Shown: in pieces, positions 10,398-19,081 of the stretch
Numbering within the stretch: position 1 is the stretch's first letter
Layout: each line of letters opens with the position of its first letter
Notes under the pieces: generated by a model
What the model saw: only the letters and a program-made list of their open reading frames with translations
Told to the model about the DNA's origin: nothing
Database searches by the model: none
NCBI GenBank assembly: GCA_964470525.1
Contig: CAYYDE010000005.1
Coordinates: forward strand, 1 to 64,000
Direction: 5' to 3'
From: CAYYDE01 sp964470525
GTDB taxonomy: Bacteria > Patescibacteriota > Gracilibacteria > BD1-5 > UBA6164
Length of the DNA stretch: 64,000 bases
Program-made: the position numbers and the translations under genes

Positions 10398-13300
10398 CTA
10401 TTCAGCATCATCTTTAGAAAAATCAAGATCTGACGTATTTTCAAGTTTTAAAATTTCTTCATATCTATTTTTAATATTTTCTTCTTTATCTGAAAGTTCA
10501 TGTTTATCAAGCAATTCTATATTTAAAGCAAGTGCTTGAAGTTCTTTTACTAAAACATTAAATGATTCTGGAATATTTGGTTTTTTAATTGTTGAGTTTT
10601 TTACAATTGCTTCATAAGCTTGTGTTCTTCCGGCAACATCATCAGATTTAATAGTAATCATTTCTTGTAAAATGTTTGAAGCAGCATATGCTTCAAGTGC
10701 CCATACCTCCATTTCTCAGAATCTTTGTCCTCAGTTTTGAGCTTTCCCTCAAAGTGGTTGTTGTGTTACCATAGAATAAGGTCCAACTGAACGAGCATGA
10801 ATTTTATCTTCAACCATATGATGAAGTCTGAGCATATATTTCACTCAAACCATAGTTCTTTCTTTAAACGGAGTACCTGTTTGTCCATCATAAAGTTGAA
10901 CTTTTCCATCTGACTCAACACCAGCTTGATCCATCAACTCAGAAATTTGTTCTAAACTCATTCCATTTAAAACTGGAGTCGCAACTTTAATACCAAGTTT
11001 TTGTGCAGCAGCTCAAAGGTGTGTCTCAAGAACTTGTCCAATATTCATACGAGAAACTACTCAAAGTGGATTCAAAATAATATCAACTGAAGTTCCATCA
11101 GCCATAAATGGCATATCTTCTCTTGGAACAATTTTTGAAACAATTCATTTATTTCCATGTCTTCAAGCCATTTTATCTCATACTTCTATTTTTCTTGTTT
11201 GAGCAACAAACACTTTAATTTGTTTAAATGCTCCAGTATTGAGGTTATCTCCTTGTTCTTTTTTAAGAATATGAACATCAATTACTTTTCCTCATTGTCC
11301 TGAAGGAAGTCTGAGAGAAGAATCTTTTACATCTTTTGATTTATCACCAAAAATAGCTCTGAGAAGTCTTTCTTCTGGTGAAAGTTCTTGTTCTCCTTTT
11401 GGAGTAATTTTTCATACCAAAATATCTCCTCATTCCACATATGCTCCAACTCTAATAATCCCATCTTGATCAAGATCTTTCAATTTTGAAAGTGAAACAT
11501 TTGGAATATCATCAGTTGTTTGTTCAGGTCCAAGTTTTGTTTCTCTCACATCAATCACATATTCTTTAATATGAATCGAAGTAAAATGATCTCTTTGCAT
11601 CAATTTATCACTGATAATAATTGCATCTTCATAGTTGTAACCATTCCATGGCATATATGCAACAACTACATTTTTTCAAATAGCAAGTTCTCCATTATCA
11701 ATACATTGTCCATCAGCAAGAATATCTCCTTGTTTAATTTTTTGACCACTTGAACATACTGGTCTTTGATGAATCAACTCATCATGATTTGATCTTTTAA
11801 ATGTTCTGAGTTCATGAATTACTTTTTCTCCATTACTATAAAGAACAGTAATATGTTTTGCATCCACTCAAATAATTTCTCATTCTCCTTTCGCAACAAT
11901 AACGTATCCTGAATTTTCTCAAACAATTCTTTCCATCCCTGTTCCAACAACTGGAGATTCTGGTCTTACAAGAGGAACAGCTTGTCTCATCATGTTGGTT
12001 CCCATTTCGGCACGAGTTGCATCATCATGTTCTAGGAACGGAAGCAATGCTGTATCGATTGACATCGTTTGTTTAGGAGAAACATCAATATGTGTAATTT
12101 CTCTTACATGTGAAAGAGTTGGTTCAGAATTATATCTTGATCCAATTCTTGTTTTTTTAAAGTTTCCATATTCATCAATTTCAGAATTTGCTTCTGCAAT
12201 GACAAGTACTCTTTCTTGATGTGCATCAAAATAATCATAATCTGGAGCAACATATCCTCTTACTTCAATTTCTTTTGCTGAAATTTTTTCTTTAATCGTT
12301 TTTGCATGTTCTGCTGAAATCATTTCTTTATCAGCAAGAATAACTTTTCCATCATCTCAAACAATATCATTCAAAGCAATTTTATTGATTGCTGATTTTC
12401 CATCGTTTTTTACTGAGTGAAGAACTTTTCTAAATGGTGTCAAAATAAATCCATATTTATCTACTCTCGAATACGAAGCAAGATGAAGTACCAGTCCAAT
12501 ATTTGGTCCTTCTGGAGTGGCAATTGGACAAATTCTTCCGTATTGAGTTGGATGAACATCACGAACCTCAAACGAAGCTCTTTCTCTTGTCAATCATCCA
12601 GGTCCGAGAGCAGAAATTCTTCTTTTATGAGCAAGTTCTGAAAGTGGATTTGTTTGATCCATGAATTGTGAAAGTTGAGATGAAGAGAAAAATTCTTTCA
12701 AAATCGCAACCAAAGGTCTTGAGTTGATAAATGTTCCTGGTGTTGCATCTTCAAGTTCAACAATAGTCATTCTATCTTTTGCAATTCTCTCCATTCTTTG
12801 AAGACCTACTTTAATTTTTTCTTGAACAAGTTCTCAAACTGCTCTTACTCTTCTATTTTCTAAGTGATCAATATCATCAATTGCATATCATTCTTTTCCA
12901 GCTCTTAAATGAAGAAAATATTTCAAAGCTTTTACAATTTCTTCAATAGATAAAAATCTTCATCCTTCGTCTGTATATTTCGTGGTAATTCCAAGTTTTT
13001 TTTCAATTTTCATTCTTGCAATTTCTCCAAGATCAAATCTTTTTTCATCAAAAAATGTTGTTTGAAATAATTCTGCAACTCTTTCATCTGTTGCAAGATC
13101 TCAAGGTCTGAGAACTTTATAAATAGAATGAAGTGATTCAATCTTATTTTTTGTTTTATCTTTTTCAAGAGTTGGTACAAAGTGAGTTGCTATAATATCA
13201 TCTCAAACATCACGGAAAGTATCAAGAATTTCTGCATTTGTTTCAAGTCCATATGCTCTGAGTAAAATAGACACTGGAAGTTTTCTTTTTTTATCAATTT

Positions 13301-13859
13301 TTACGTTAATAATTCATTTTTTCTCAATATCAATTTCAAACCAAGAACCTTTTGCAGGAATGAATTTCAAACTAAAACCATCTTCACCAGAAGTGAAGAA
13401 AATTCCTGTTGAACGAATAATTTGAGAAACAATAACTCTCTCAATTCCATTCACAATAAAAGAAGCTGTATCCGTCATAAGAGGAACTCCTCCTAAATAT
13501 ACATCTTGTTCTTTAATTTCTCATGTTTCTTTATTCAGCATTTCAAGTCTTACTTTGAGAGGTGCTTCAAAATTGAGATTTTTCTTTTTACAAGTTTCTG
13601 CATCAAATTTTGGTTCTTCTAATACAAAACCTTTGTAATAAATATCTATTCTTTCTCCTGAAAAATCAGAAATTGGAAATACTTCTCTAAAAGCTGAATC
13701 AATTCCTTTTTCTAAAAATTCTTTATAAGAATTCAATTGTACTTCAAGAAGTTCTGGAATACCAGCCACACTTACGTCATTCGTAAAATAATGTCTTCAT
13801 TTGATGTCGTATAAACTTCAAACTTGCACATTGTTTTCGGGGGTAGATTTTTTTGCCAT
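10398..13859 (-). CDS. rpoB: DNA-directed RNA polymerase subunit beta
   Basis: 1153 residues ending in TAG. The start is MAKKSTPENNVQVGSLYD; the ATG at 13859 is preceded by an A/T-rich leader. Recognisable family segments include AGIPELLEVQLNSY near the N-terminus, the rifampicin-region sequence QFMDQTNPLSELAHKRRISA, ERASFEVRDVHPTQYGRICP and the C-terminal GQRFGEMEVWALEAYAAS. With rpoC it forms the transcription elongation core. Glycine is written with both GGA and UGA. No rplL or rplJ gene lies upstream; the operon starts directly with rpoB. Confidence 0.97.
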
Positions 13860-14144
13860 TTTTATTAAATGTTTTAAAAAATAAAATACAAAAAAACGCC
13901 CTCCCCGTACCAGAATTACACAATCAAAGGGAGTGCTAACGGGAGTAATTATATTGAAAATGCGAAAAAGTCAAGATTTTTTTGAAAGAAAAATAAAAGA
14001 TTTTTATTAAAATATACGAAATAATTTTTTTTCTTGCAAAACTGATGAAAAATATTATAAATAATTTAAATTACTTTATTAAATTATTTCATATTTTGTT
14101 CTAATATAGGATAAAATCAAGGTAATTTTTCGGATAGAAAGTAG
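13860..14144 (-). promoter_or_regulatory. rpoB promoter and leader region
   Basis: This gene-free stretch holds the rpoB control region. On the minus strand TTGACT (13969-13974) and TATAAT (13948-13953) are 15 bp apart. The predicted transcript has a leader of about 80 bases. From 13975 to 14144 I see only A/T-rich DNA with no clear gene, up to the left boundary of the integron-type cassettes. Confidence 0.55.
13889..13945 (-). promoter_or_regulatory. Candidate attenuator in the rpoB leader
   Basis: In transcript sense, GCACTCCC (13936-13929) can pair with GGGAGGGC (13905-13898) with one mismatch, followed at once by CGTTTTTTT. That is the shape of an intrinsic terminator. An upstream copy ACTCCCG (13946-13940) could instead pair with the same CGGGGAG arm. 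Two mutually exclusive foldings before rpoB suggest transcription attenuation. This is seen in the sequence; regulation is inferred. Confidence 0.45.
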
Positions 14145-14154
14145 TTATACGCAA

Positions 14155-14173
14155 TTAATTTTGGAGCACATTA
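14155..14173. repeat. Left arm of a 19-bp inverted repeat around the cassette 1 gene
   Basis: TTAATTTTGGAGCACATTA here is the exact reverse complement of 14670-14688. The two arms flank the coding sequence, and the right arm contains its TAA stop. Confidence 0.9.
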
Positions 14174-14210
14174 AGAAAATTTTATAAACTTTCATTAATA
14201 GGAGACAATT

Positions 14211-14672
14211 ATGACACAAAAAACAATTACTAAAGAATCATTCCATGTAATTGGAATAAAGATGAAAACATCCAACCAAAGTGCGATGCAAGATATTTCG
14301 CAAATATGGAATAAGTTTTTTTCAGAAGACATTAAAAACAAAATTCCGAATAAACTTAGCGAAGATATATTTGCAGTATATACTGAATATGAAAGTGATT
14401 ATACAAAACCTTATTCTTATATTCTTGGATGTTCAGTAAGTTCACTTGATTCCATTCCGGATGGGATGGTAGGAATGATAATACCTTCAGCACGATATGA
14501 AATATTTATCGCAAAAGGCAAGATGCCTGATAAAGTCGTCGAGACTTGGCAACATATTTGGCAACCAGAAATTGATGCGAAAAGAGCTTACAAAACTGAT
14601 TTTGAAATTTATGACGATAAATATGGAAATCCTGAAAATTCAGAAGTGGAAATATACATTGGACTGAAATAA
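14211..14672 (+). CDS. GyrI-like / AraC effector-binding-domain protein (cassette gene)
   Basis: 153 residues, with a purine-rich GGAGA 6 bases before the ATG. The fold signature of the bacterial transcription activator effector-binding domain is visible: FHVIGIKMKTSNQ at the start, IWNKFFSEDIKNKIPN, a YTEYESDYTKPYSYILGC strand pair, GMVGMIIPSARYEIFIAKG and the end FEIYDDKYGNPENSEVEIYI. There is no DNA-binding domain, so it is a stand-alone ligand-binding protein like YdeE/SbmC relatives. All seven Gly codons are GGN and none is UGA, unlike every neighbouring host gene. This suggests recent arrival from a standard-code donor. The TAA stop works in both codes. Confidence 0.85.
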   Translation: MTQKTITKESFHVIGIKMKTSNQSAMQDISQIWNKFFSEDIKNKIPNKLSEDIFAVYTEYESDYTKPYSYILGCSVSSLDSIPDGMVGMIIPSARYEIFIAKGKMPDKVVETWQHIWQPEIDAKRAYKTDFEIYDDKYGNPENSEVEIYIGLK

Positions 14673-14688
14673 TGTGCTCCAAAATTAA
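14670..14688. repeat. Right arm of the 19-bp inverted repeat
   Basis: Exact reverse complement of 14155-14173. It includes the TAA stop of the cassette gene and could act as a long-range stem or a recombination remnant. Confidence 0.9.
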
Positions 14689-14744
14689 CTCACTCCGCTT
14701 CGCTCCGTGCCACGCTGCGCTCTCCTTCTTTCAGTCGTCGGGGC

Positions 14745-14844
14745 GTATAACAAGGGATATACGGTTCAGCCCTCGGCTCGGGCTTCACCCAAATTTTTCT
14801 TCCACTTCGTTCCAGAAAAACTTCGTATATCCCTGACGTTGTGC
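14745..14844 (+). other. attC-like recombination site 1
   Basis: The outer core is GTATAAC (14745-14751) against GTTGTGC (14838-14844). The inner arms AGGGATATACG (14753-14763) and CGTATATCCCT (14824-14834) are perfect reverse complements. The 60-base centre holds further short inverted stretches (GCCCTCGGCTCGGGC). This imperfect long palindrome with conserved ends is the known architecture of integron attC sites. The right core's TTGTGC belongs to the next cassette. Confidence 0.85.
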
Positions 14845-15608
14845 GTCATGCAGTAAGATACGAATACATAAACTAAAAATTAGAATTGATTATGATTGAG
14901 AAAATTTATTTAGGACTTATACTGATATTTTTTATTCTTGCATTTGCGATTAGAAATATAAAGACTTATTTGTCGACCAAACAATCAATTAGAGGGGAAT
15001 CTTTAAAGTTGACATTGTCAATATTGGTTTCGACAATAATATATGGATTGATTTTATTACGATTGACAATTATTAAGTCTAATTGGATTTTTGAATTTGA
15101 CTTTTCTAGTTATTTGATAATTAAATATATTGGATTAACTATTGTTTCATTTGGATTTATTTTAGGGATACTTGCATTGATTGCTATGAAAAATTCTTGG
15201 CGAGTTGGAATAAAATATGACCAAAAAACGGATTTAGTTACAACTGGCATTTATAGATTTAGCCGAAACCCATATTTTTTCTCATATGACATACTTATAT
15301 TTGGATATATTCTTATTTTTCCATCTATCATCTTGATAGTTTTGTATCTCACACTTGCGATTATTTTTCATAATATGATTTTAGAAGAAGAAAAATATTT
15401 ACAATCTGTCCATGGAGACTCCTACATTGATTACAAAAGAAAAGTAAATCGATATTTGACTATTAAATAAAAATGCACGAACGCACAACACATGGTATAG
15501 TGCATGCGGGTTTCAGCGGATTGCGAAGGTTTGTGGCTCGTAAAAAAGGTCGGTGTAAACTGATAGGAAATCGCTTCGTAATCCCGCACGACACCATACC
15601 ATCAAACG
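14839..15608 (+). mobile_element. Integron-type gene cassette 2
   Basis: 770 bp. It begins TTGTGC and its own attC begins GCACAA(C) at 15483, again exact complements. It carries one membrane protein gene plus the attC. Cassette 2 directly abuts cassette 1. No integron integrase gene is in the window, so this is a short cassette cluster without a visible intI. Confidence 0.85.
14892..15470 (+). CDS. Isoprenylcysteine carboxyl methyltransferase-like membrane protein (cassette gene)
   Basis: 192 residues from the ATG at 14892; an in-frame TTG at 14886 is an alternative. Four to five hydrophobic segments are visible (IYLGLILIFFILAF, LTLSILVSTIIYGLILL, IIKYIGLTIVSFGFILGILA, IILIVLYLTLAIIFHNMI). 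The catalytic signature of the ICMT/PEMT superfamily follows: LVTTGIYRFSRNPYFFSYD, then LEEEKYLQSVHGDSYIDYKR. These enzymes methylate small or membrane-linked substrates using S-adenosylmethionine; the substrate is unknown. All ten Gly codons are GGN, none UGA, as in cassette 1. It ends with TAA. Confidence 0.85.
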   Translation: MIEKIYLGLILIFFILAFAIRNIKTYLSTKQSIRGESLKLTLSILVSTIIYGLILLRLTIIKSNWIFEFDFSSYLIIKYIGLTIVSFGFILGILALIAMKNSWRVGIKYDQKTDLVTTGIYRFSRNPYFFSYDILIFGYILIFPSIILIVLYLTLAIIFHNMILEEEKYLQSVHGDSYIDYKRKVNRYLTIK

Positions 15609-15614
15609 TTTATC
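15483..15614 (+). other. attC-like recombination site 2
   Basis: The outer core is GCACAAC (15483-15489) and GTTTATC (15608-15614). The inner arms ATGGTAT...GTG...TGCGGG (15492-15510) and CCCGCA...CAC...ATACCAT (15583-15602) are complementary with a few extrahelical bases, a known feature of attC. A second inner pair GGATTGCGAAG / CTTCGTAATCC is also present. A short reading frame through the site (15473-15685) is not a gene. Confidence 0.85.
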
Positions 15615-15717
15615 AGATATATTTCTTTTGGATTTTAAAAAGGATTTGCATTTTTCATCATCAATTCATAATAATAGTAAAATGAAAACAAGAAAAAAAT
15701 TAATCAAAAAATATTAC

Positions 15718-15748
15718 TAAAAAGAATCCTGAAATATGGATTCTTTTC
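15718..15748 (-). terminator. Terminator of the toxin-antitoxin operon
   Basis: AAAAGAATCC / GGATTCTTTT with loop TGAAATAT, just beyond the toxin stop at 15751. Confidence 0.7.
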
Positions 15749-15750
15749 TT

Positions 15751-16044
15751 TTACACTCTTTTCATCGCTTCCCTATACACTTTTTCACTTTCACGTTTTC
15801 AGATAGAAACAACTAAAATGGTAATTTCATTTTTTATGACTTTGTAAACAATTCTGATTTTTTTATTATCAACATACACTTTTTTCAATCAAGAAAGATC
15901 CATTCACATTTTATTTCATAAATCTTTTCACAACTCTGGTGAGAGTGCAATTTGTTGAAGTTTTTTAAACACTTTCATTTTCACTCACACATCCAACTTC
16001 GAAATATCTCCATCAACTTCTGGGAGAAAAACTATTTTGTACAT
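15751..16044 (-). CDS. RelE/ParE-family toxin
   Basis: 97 residues, MYKIVFLPEVDGDISKLD at the start. The RelE fold is suggested by a helical N-terminal half (KMKVFKKLQQIALSPEL), then LSGLKKVYVDNKKIRIVYKV and EITILVVSIGKRESEKVYREA, with the basic residues usual for a ribosome-dependent mRNA interferase or gyrase-targeting toxin. Glycine is partly UGA, so this pair is adapted to the host code, unlike the adjacent cassettes. It is 6 bases downstream of its antitoxin gene. Confidence 0.85.
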
Positions 16045-16050
16045 AATATA

Positions 16051-16329
16051 TTATAAAGAAATATTATGTTTTTGAGCCATTTCTTCGAGTGAAATGGTTT
16101 TTGTTTGATGTAAATCTCTTTGTTGAAGTGTCGTGTAAATCTCAAAGTATTCCATCATTTCTTCAAACATTTCATATTGCTGAGAAGAAATGAGTACAGC
16201 ATCAAGCTTATTATTTTTTAAAATTCATATTTTTTCTACTTCATGATTTTTTACTTTTGAAACATACGAAGAAAAATTTTTTACTAAATTTGAACTTGAA
16301 ACAAGTTCTTCCATTGCATATGATGACAT
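16051..16329 (-). CDS. Phd/YefM-type antitoxin
   Basis: 92 residues. VSSSNLVKNFSSYVSKVKNHE followed by KIGILKNNKLDAVLISSQQY is the classic Phd/YefM DNA-binding fold (VSxSxxxxNLSxLLxxVxxxG and a PVAVLISxxxY-like strand). The C-terminal helix (EMMEYFEIYTTLQQRDLH) would bind the toxin. The pair probably represses its own promoter. The ATG at 16329 was chosen as the longest; an inner ATG five codons in is possible. Confidence 0.85.
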
Positions 16330-16340
16330 ATTTTAAAAAG

Positions 16341-16379
16341 TTATGTATTATTTTATGTATTATTTTATGTATTATTTTA
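16341..16379. repeat. Three 13-bp tandem repeats upstream of the antitoxin
   Basis: TTATGTATTATTT occurs three times in a row, ending about 110 bases before the clp ATG and starting 12 bases upstream of the antitoxin ATG. Iterated sites in this position suggest an operator for the Phd-like repressor. Confidence 0.75.
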
Positions 16380-16486
16380 AAAAATACAAATATTTTTCAC
16401 TTTTTAACACAAAAAAATCACCTCTTCTTTACTTTCATAAAAAAGTTACTAAAATACAATAAAATTACACTCTAACTTTTCGTGCA

Positions 16487-19057
16487 ATGATTTACAATAA
16501 TTTTTCTGACTGATACAAAAAAACTCTCATCAATTGTGAAAATAAAATAAAAGAAATTGGATTTAAAGAATTAACTGAATTTGATATTTTAATAGAAATT
16601 ATTAAAGAATCAAAATGATGAATAAAAGAATTATTCAATATTTATGGAATCAATGAAAAACTTGTCATTGAACTTCTTTGAGTGGAAGAAATTTTTTGAA
16701 AAAGTTTTCATAGAAAATGAGTGTATTCTGGTATGAATAGTTCTTTAAAAGATACGATTTTACTCAGTGTGAAAATCGCAGCAAGTTTCTCAAAACCAAA
16801 AGCTTCTTTAGAAGATTTTTTGCTTGCATTGATTCGTAACAATGGTTGGTTTGTTCGTTTGTTAGATTTTATTGGAATCAACCATATTGATATTGAAAAT
16901 AATCTCATCGATCTCAGCAATCTCGGAAGTATCGATGGAATATATGAAAAACCTTTTTCTCATCCACAAAATACTGATAAAGAAATTGATAAAATTATTG
17001 GGGCAATTACTGACAATCTTTTTGGAGGAAATAATCAAAATGAAGCTCCAACTCCTTTTGATAATAACAAAAATCCGAAACAAAAAACTGATTCAAAAAC
17101 TCCAGCACTTGATTTTTTTTCATCTGATCTCACAGCAGAAGCTCGTGAAAAAAAACTTGATAGAGTTATTGGAAGAGATACAGAAGTAGAGAGACTTCTT
17201 TCCATTTTAAATAGAAAAACAAAAAACAATCCTGTTCTTGTTTGAGAACCATGAGTTGGAAAAACTGCCATAGTAGAATGACTTGCAGCAAGAATTGTTG
17301 CGGGAGAAGTTCCGTATTCTATGAAAGAAAAAAGAATTCTTGCACTTGATATGTCATCTCTGCTTGCTGGAACAAAATATAGATGAGAATTTGAAGCTCG
17401 TATCAAACAAATTATTGATGAAGCTTCAAAAGTAGAAAACGAAGTGATTATTTTTATTGATGAGATTCACACGATTATTTGAGCCTGATGAGCAGAAGGA
17501 ACTCTTGATGCTTCAAATATTTTAAAACCTGCAATGGGAAGATGAAAAATTAGAGTGATTGGTGCAACAACGCTCAATGAATATCAAAAATATATTGAAA
17601 AAGATTCAGCTCTTGAGAGAAGATTTCAAAAAATTGTAGTAAATGAACCAGCTTATGATGATGCTCTTGAAATTATTTCTGGACTCAAAGAAACTTTTGA
17701 AGAATATCACAATCTCAATATTACTGAGGAAGCTGTAAAAGAATCTGTTGAACTCTCAACACGTTATATGACGGATAGATTTTTACCAGACAAAGCTATT
17801 GATCTCATCGATGAAGCATGTTCTCTCAAAAGTATGACCTATCATCCTTGAGAAGATAAAATCAAACAAATTAAAGAAAAAATTGTTGAAGTACAAAAAC
17901 AAATTGAAAATTTTGTTATTTCTCAACAATATAAAAAAGCTTCTCAATACAAAGAAAAACTTCAAAAACTCGAACAAGAAATTATTGATTTTAAAAAGAA
18001 ATTTTCTATTCCAAAAGAGAAAAGACTCAAAATTGATGCATCTGATATCAGAAAAGTTCTTTCTATGACTACCGGAATTCCAGTTCAAGATCTCAGTAAT
18101 AGTGAAATTGATCGTTTAAAAAAATTACCAAAAACATTAGAAAATCAAATCATTGGACAAAAAAATGCTATTCAGTCCGTTGTGAATTCTATCATGAGAA
18201 GTAAAGCGTGAATTTCAAATCCAAATAGACCTCTTGGAAGTTTCTTATTTTTAGGACCAACTGGAGTCGGAAAAACAGAACTTGTGAAAGTATTAGCTCG
18301 TGAATTTTTCTGAAATGATGACAATTTGATAAAAATAGATATGTCTGAATATTCTGACAAAACCTGAGTTTCAAAACTTATTTGAGCAAATGCTGGATAT
18401 GTTTGATATGATGAAGGTGGTCTTCTCACTGAAAAAGTAAGAAAAAAACCATATTCAATTGTTCTGTTTGATGAAATTGAAAAATGAGATTTTGAAGTAT
18501 ATAATCTCCTTTTACAAATCATGGATGAGTGACATCTTACTGATAATAAAGGAAGAAATATTAACTTCAAAAATACTATTATCATCATGACTTCAAATAT
18601 TGGACAAGAAGAATTCACTCGTGAAGCAAAAAAAATTGGTTTTGAAATTTCTGAGTCAAAAGAAAAAGAAGCAACTGACGATTTTAAAAAAGCAGAAGAA
18701 GCTATTAAAGAAAATCTTCCTGATTATTTTTCTCCAGAATTTCTCAATCGTATTGATAAAGTCATTGTTTTTCAACCTCTGGATAAAAAATCTATCAGTA
18801 AAATTGTTGAGTTAAAATTAGAAGAACTTTCTCAAAGACTCCAAGAAAATAAAAATATTTCCCTCAAATATGATAAAAAAATTATATCTTTTATTGCAAA
18901 ACAAGTATATAATCCTGAATATTGAGCGAGAGAAGTAAAAAGATTTATTACCGATACTATTGAAGATAAAATTGCAACAAATTTGATTTTTTGAAAAATA
19001 TCTGATACAATTACACTACAAATCAATAAAAAAACAAAAGAAATTGATGTAGTATAA
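16487..19057 (+). CDS. clpC: Clp protease ATP-binding subunit, ClpC/ClpB-like AAA+ unfoldase
   Basis: 856 residues with two AAA+ modules. The first Walker A is GEPGVGKT (about residues 254-261, two of the Gly being UGA), with Walker B VIIFIDEIHT. The second Walker A is GPTGVGKT (about 590), with Walker B SIVLFDEIEK and sensor 2 region YGAREVKRFI. Between them lies a short UVR-like coiled coil (KKASQYKEKLQKLEQEI), as in ClpC. The N-terminal Clp-N repeats are divergent. Such proteins unfold substrates for ClpP or disaggregate proteins in the cytoplasm. No clpP is nearby. Confidence 0.93.
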
Positions 19058-19081
19058 AAAGCATTTGATAATTTTTTCTCT

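Larger units (their letters stand above)
14145..14838 (+). mobile_element. Integron-type gene cassette 1
   Basis: 694 bp. It begins with TTATAC just after G14144, and its own attC-like site begins with GTATAA(C) at 14745. The cassette's first six bases are the exact complement of the 5' core of its own attC, as expected when a circular cassette is inserted at G^TTRRRY-type sites. It carries one ORF (14211-14672), a GC-rich tail (14690-14745) and the attC. Base composition differs from the surrounding genome. Confidence 0.85.

Noticed and set aside
15473..15685. Short plus-strand open frame beginning MHERTTHGIVHAG
   Set aside because: It lies entirely within and behind the attC-like site 2 and resembles no protein; it reflects the palindromic, GC-rich structure of the site.
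16341..16379. A CRISPR-like repeat
   Set aside because: Three 13-bp units in direct tandem without spacers; no cas genes anywhere.
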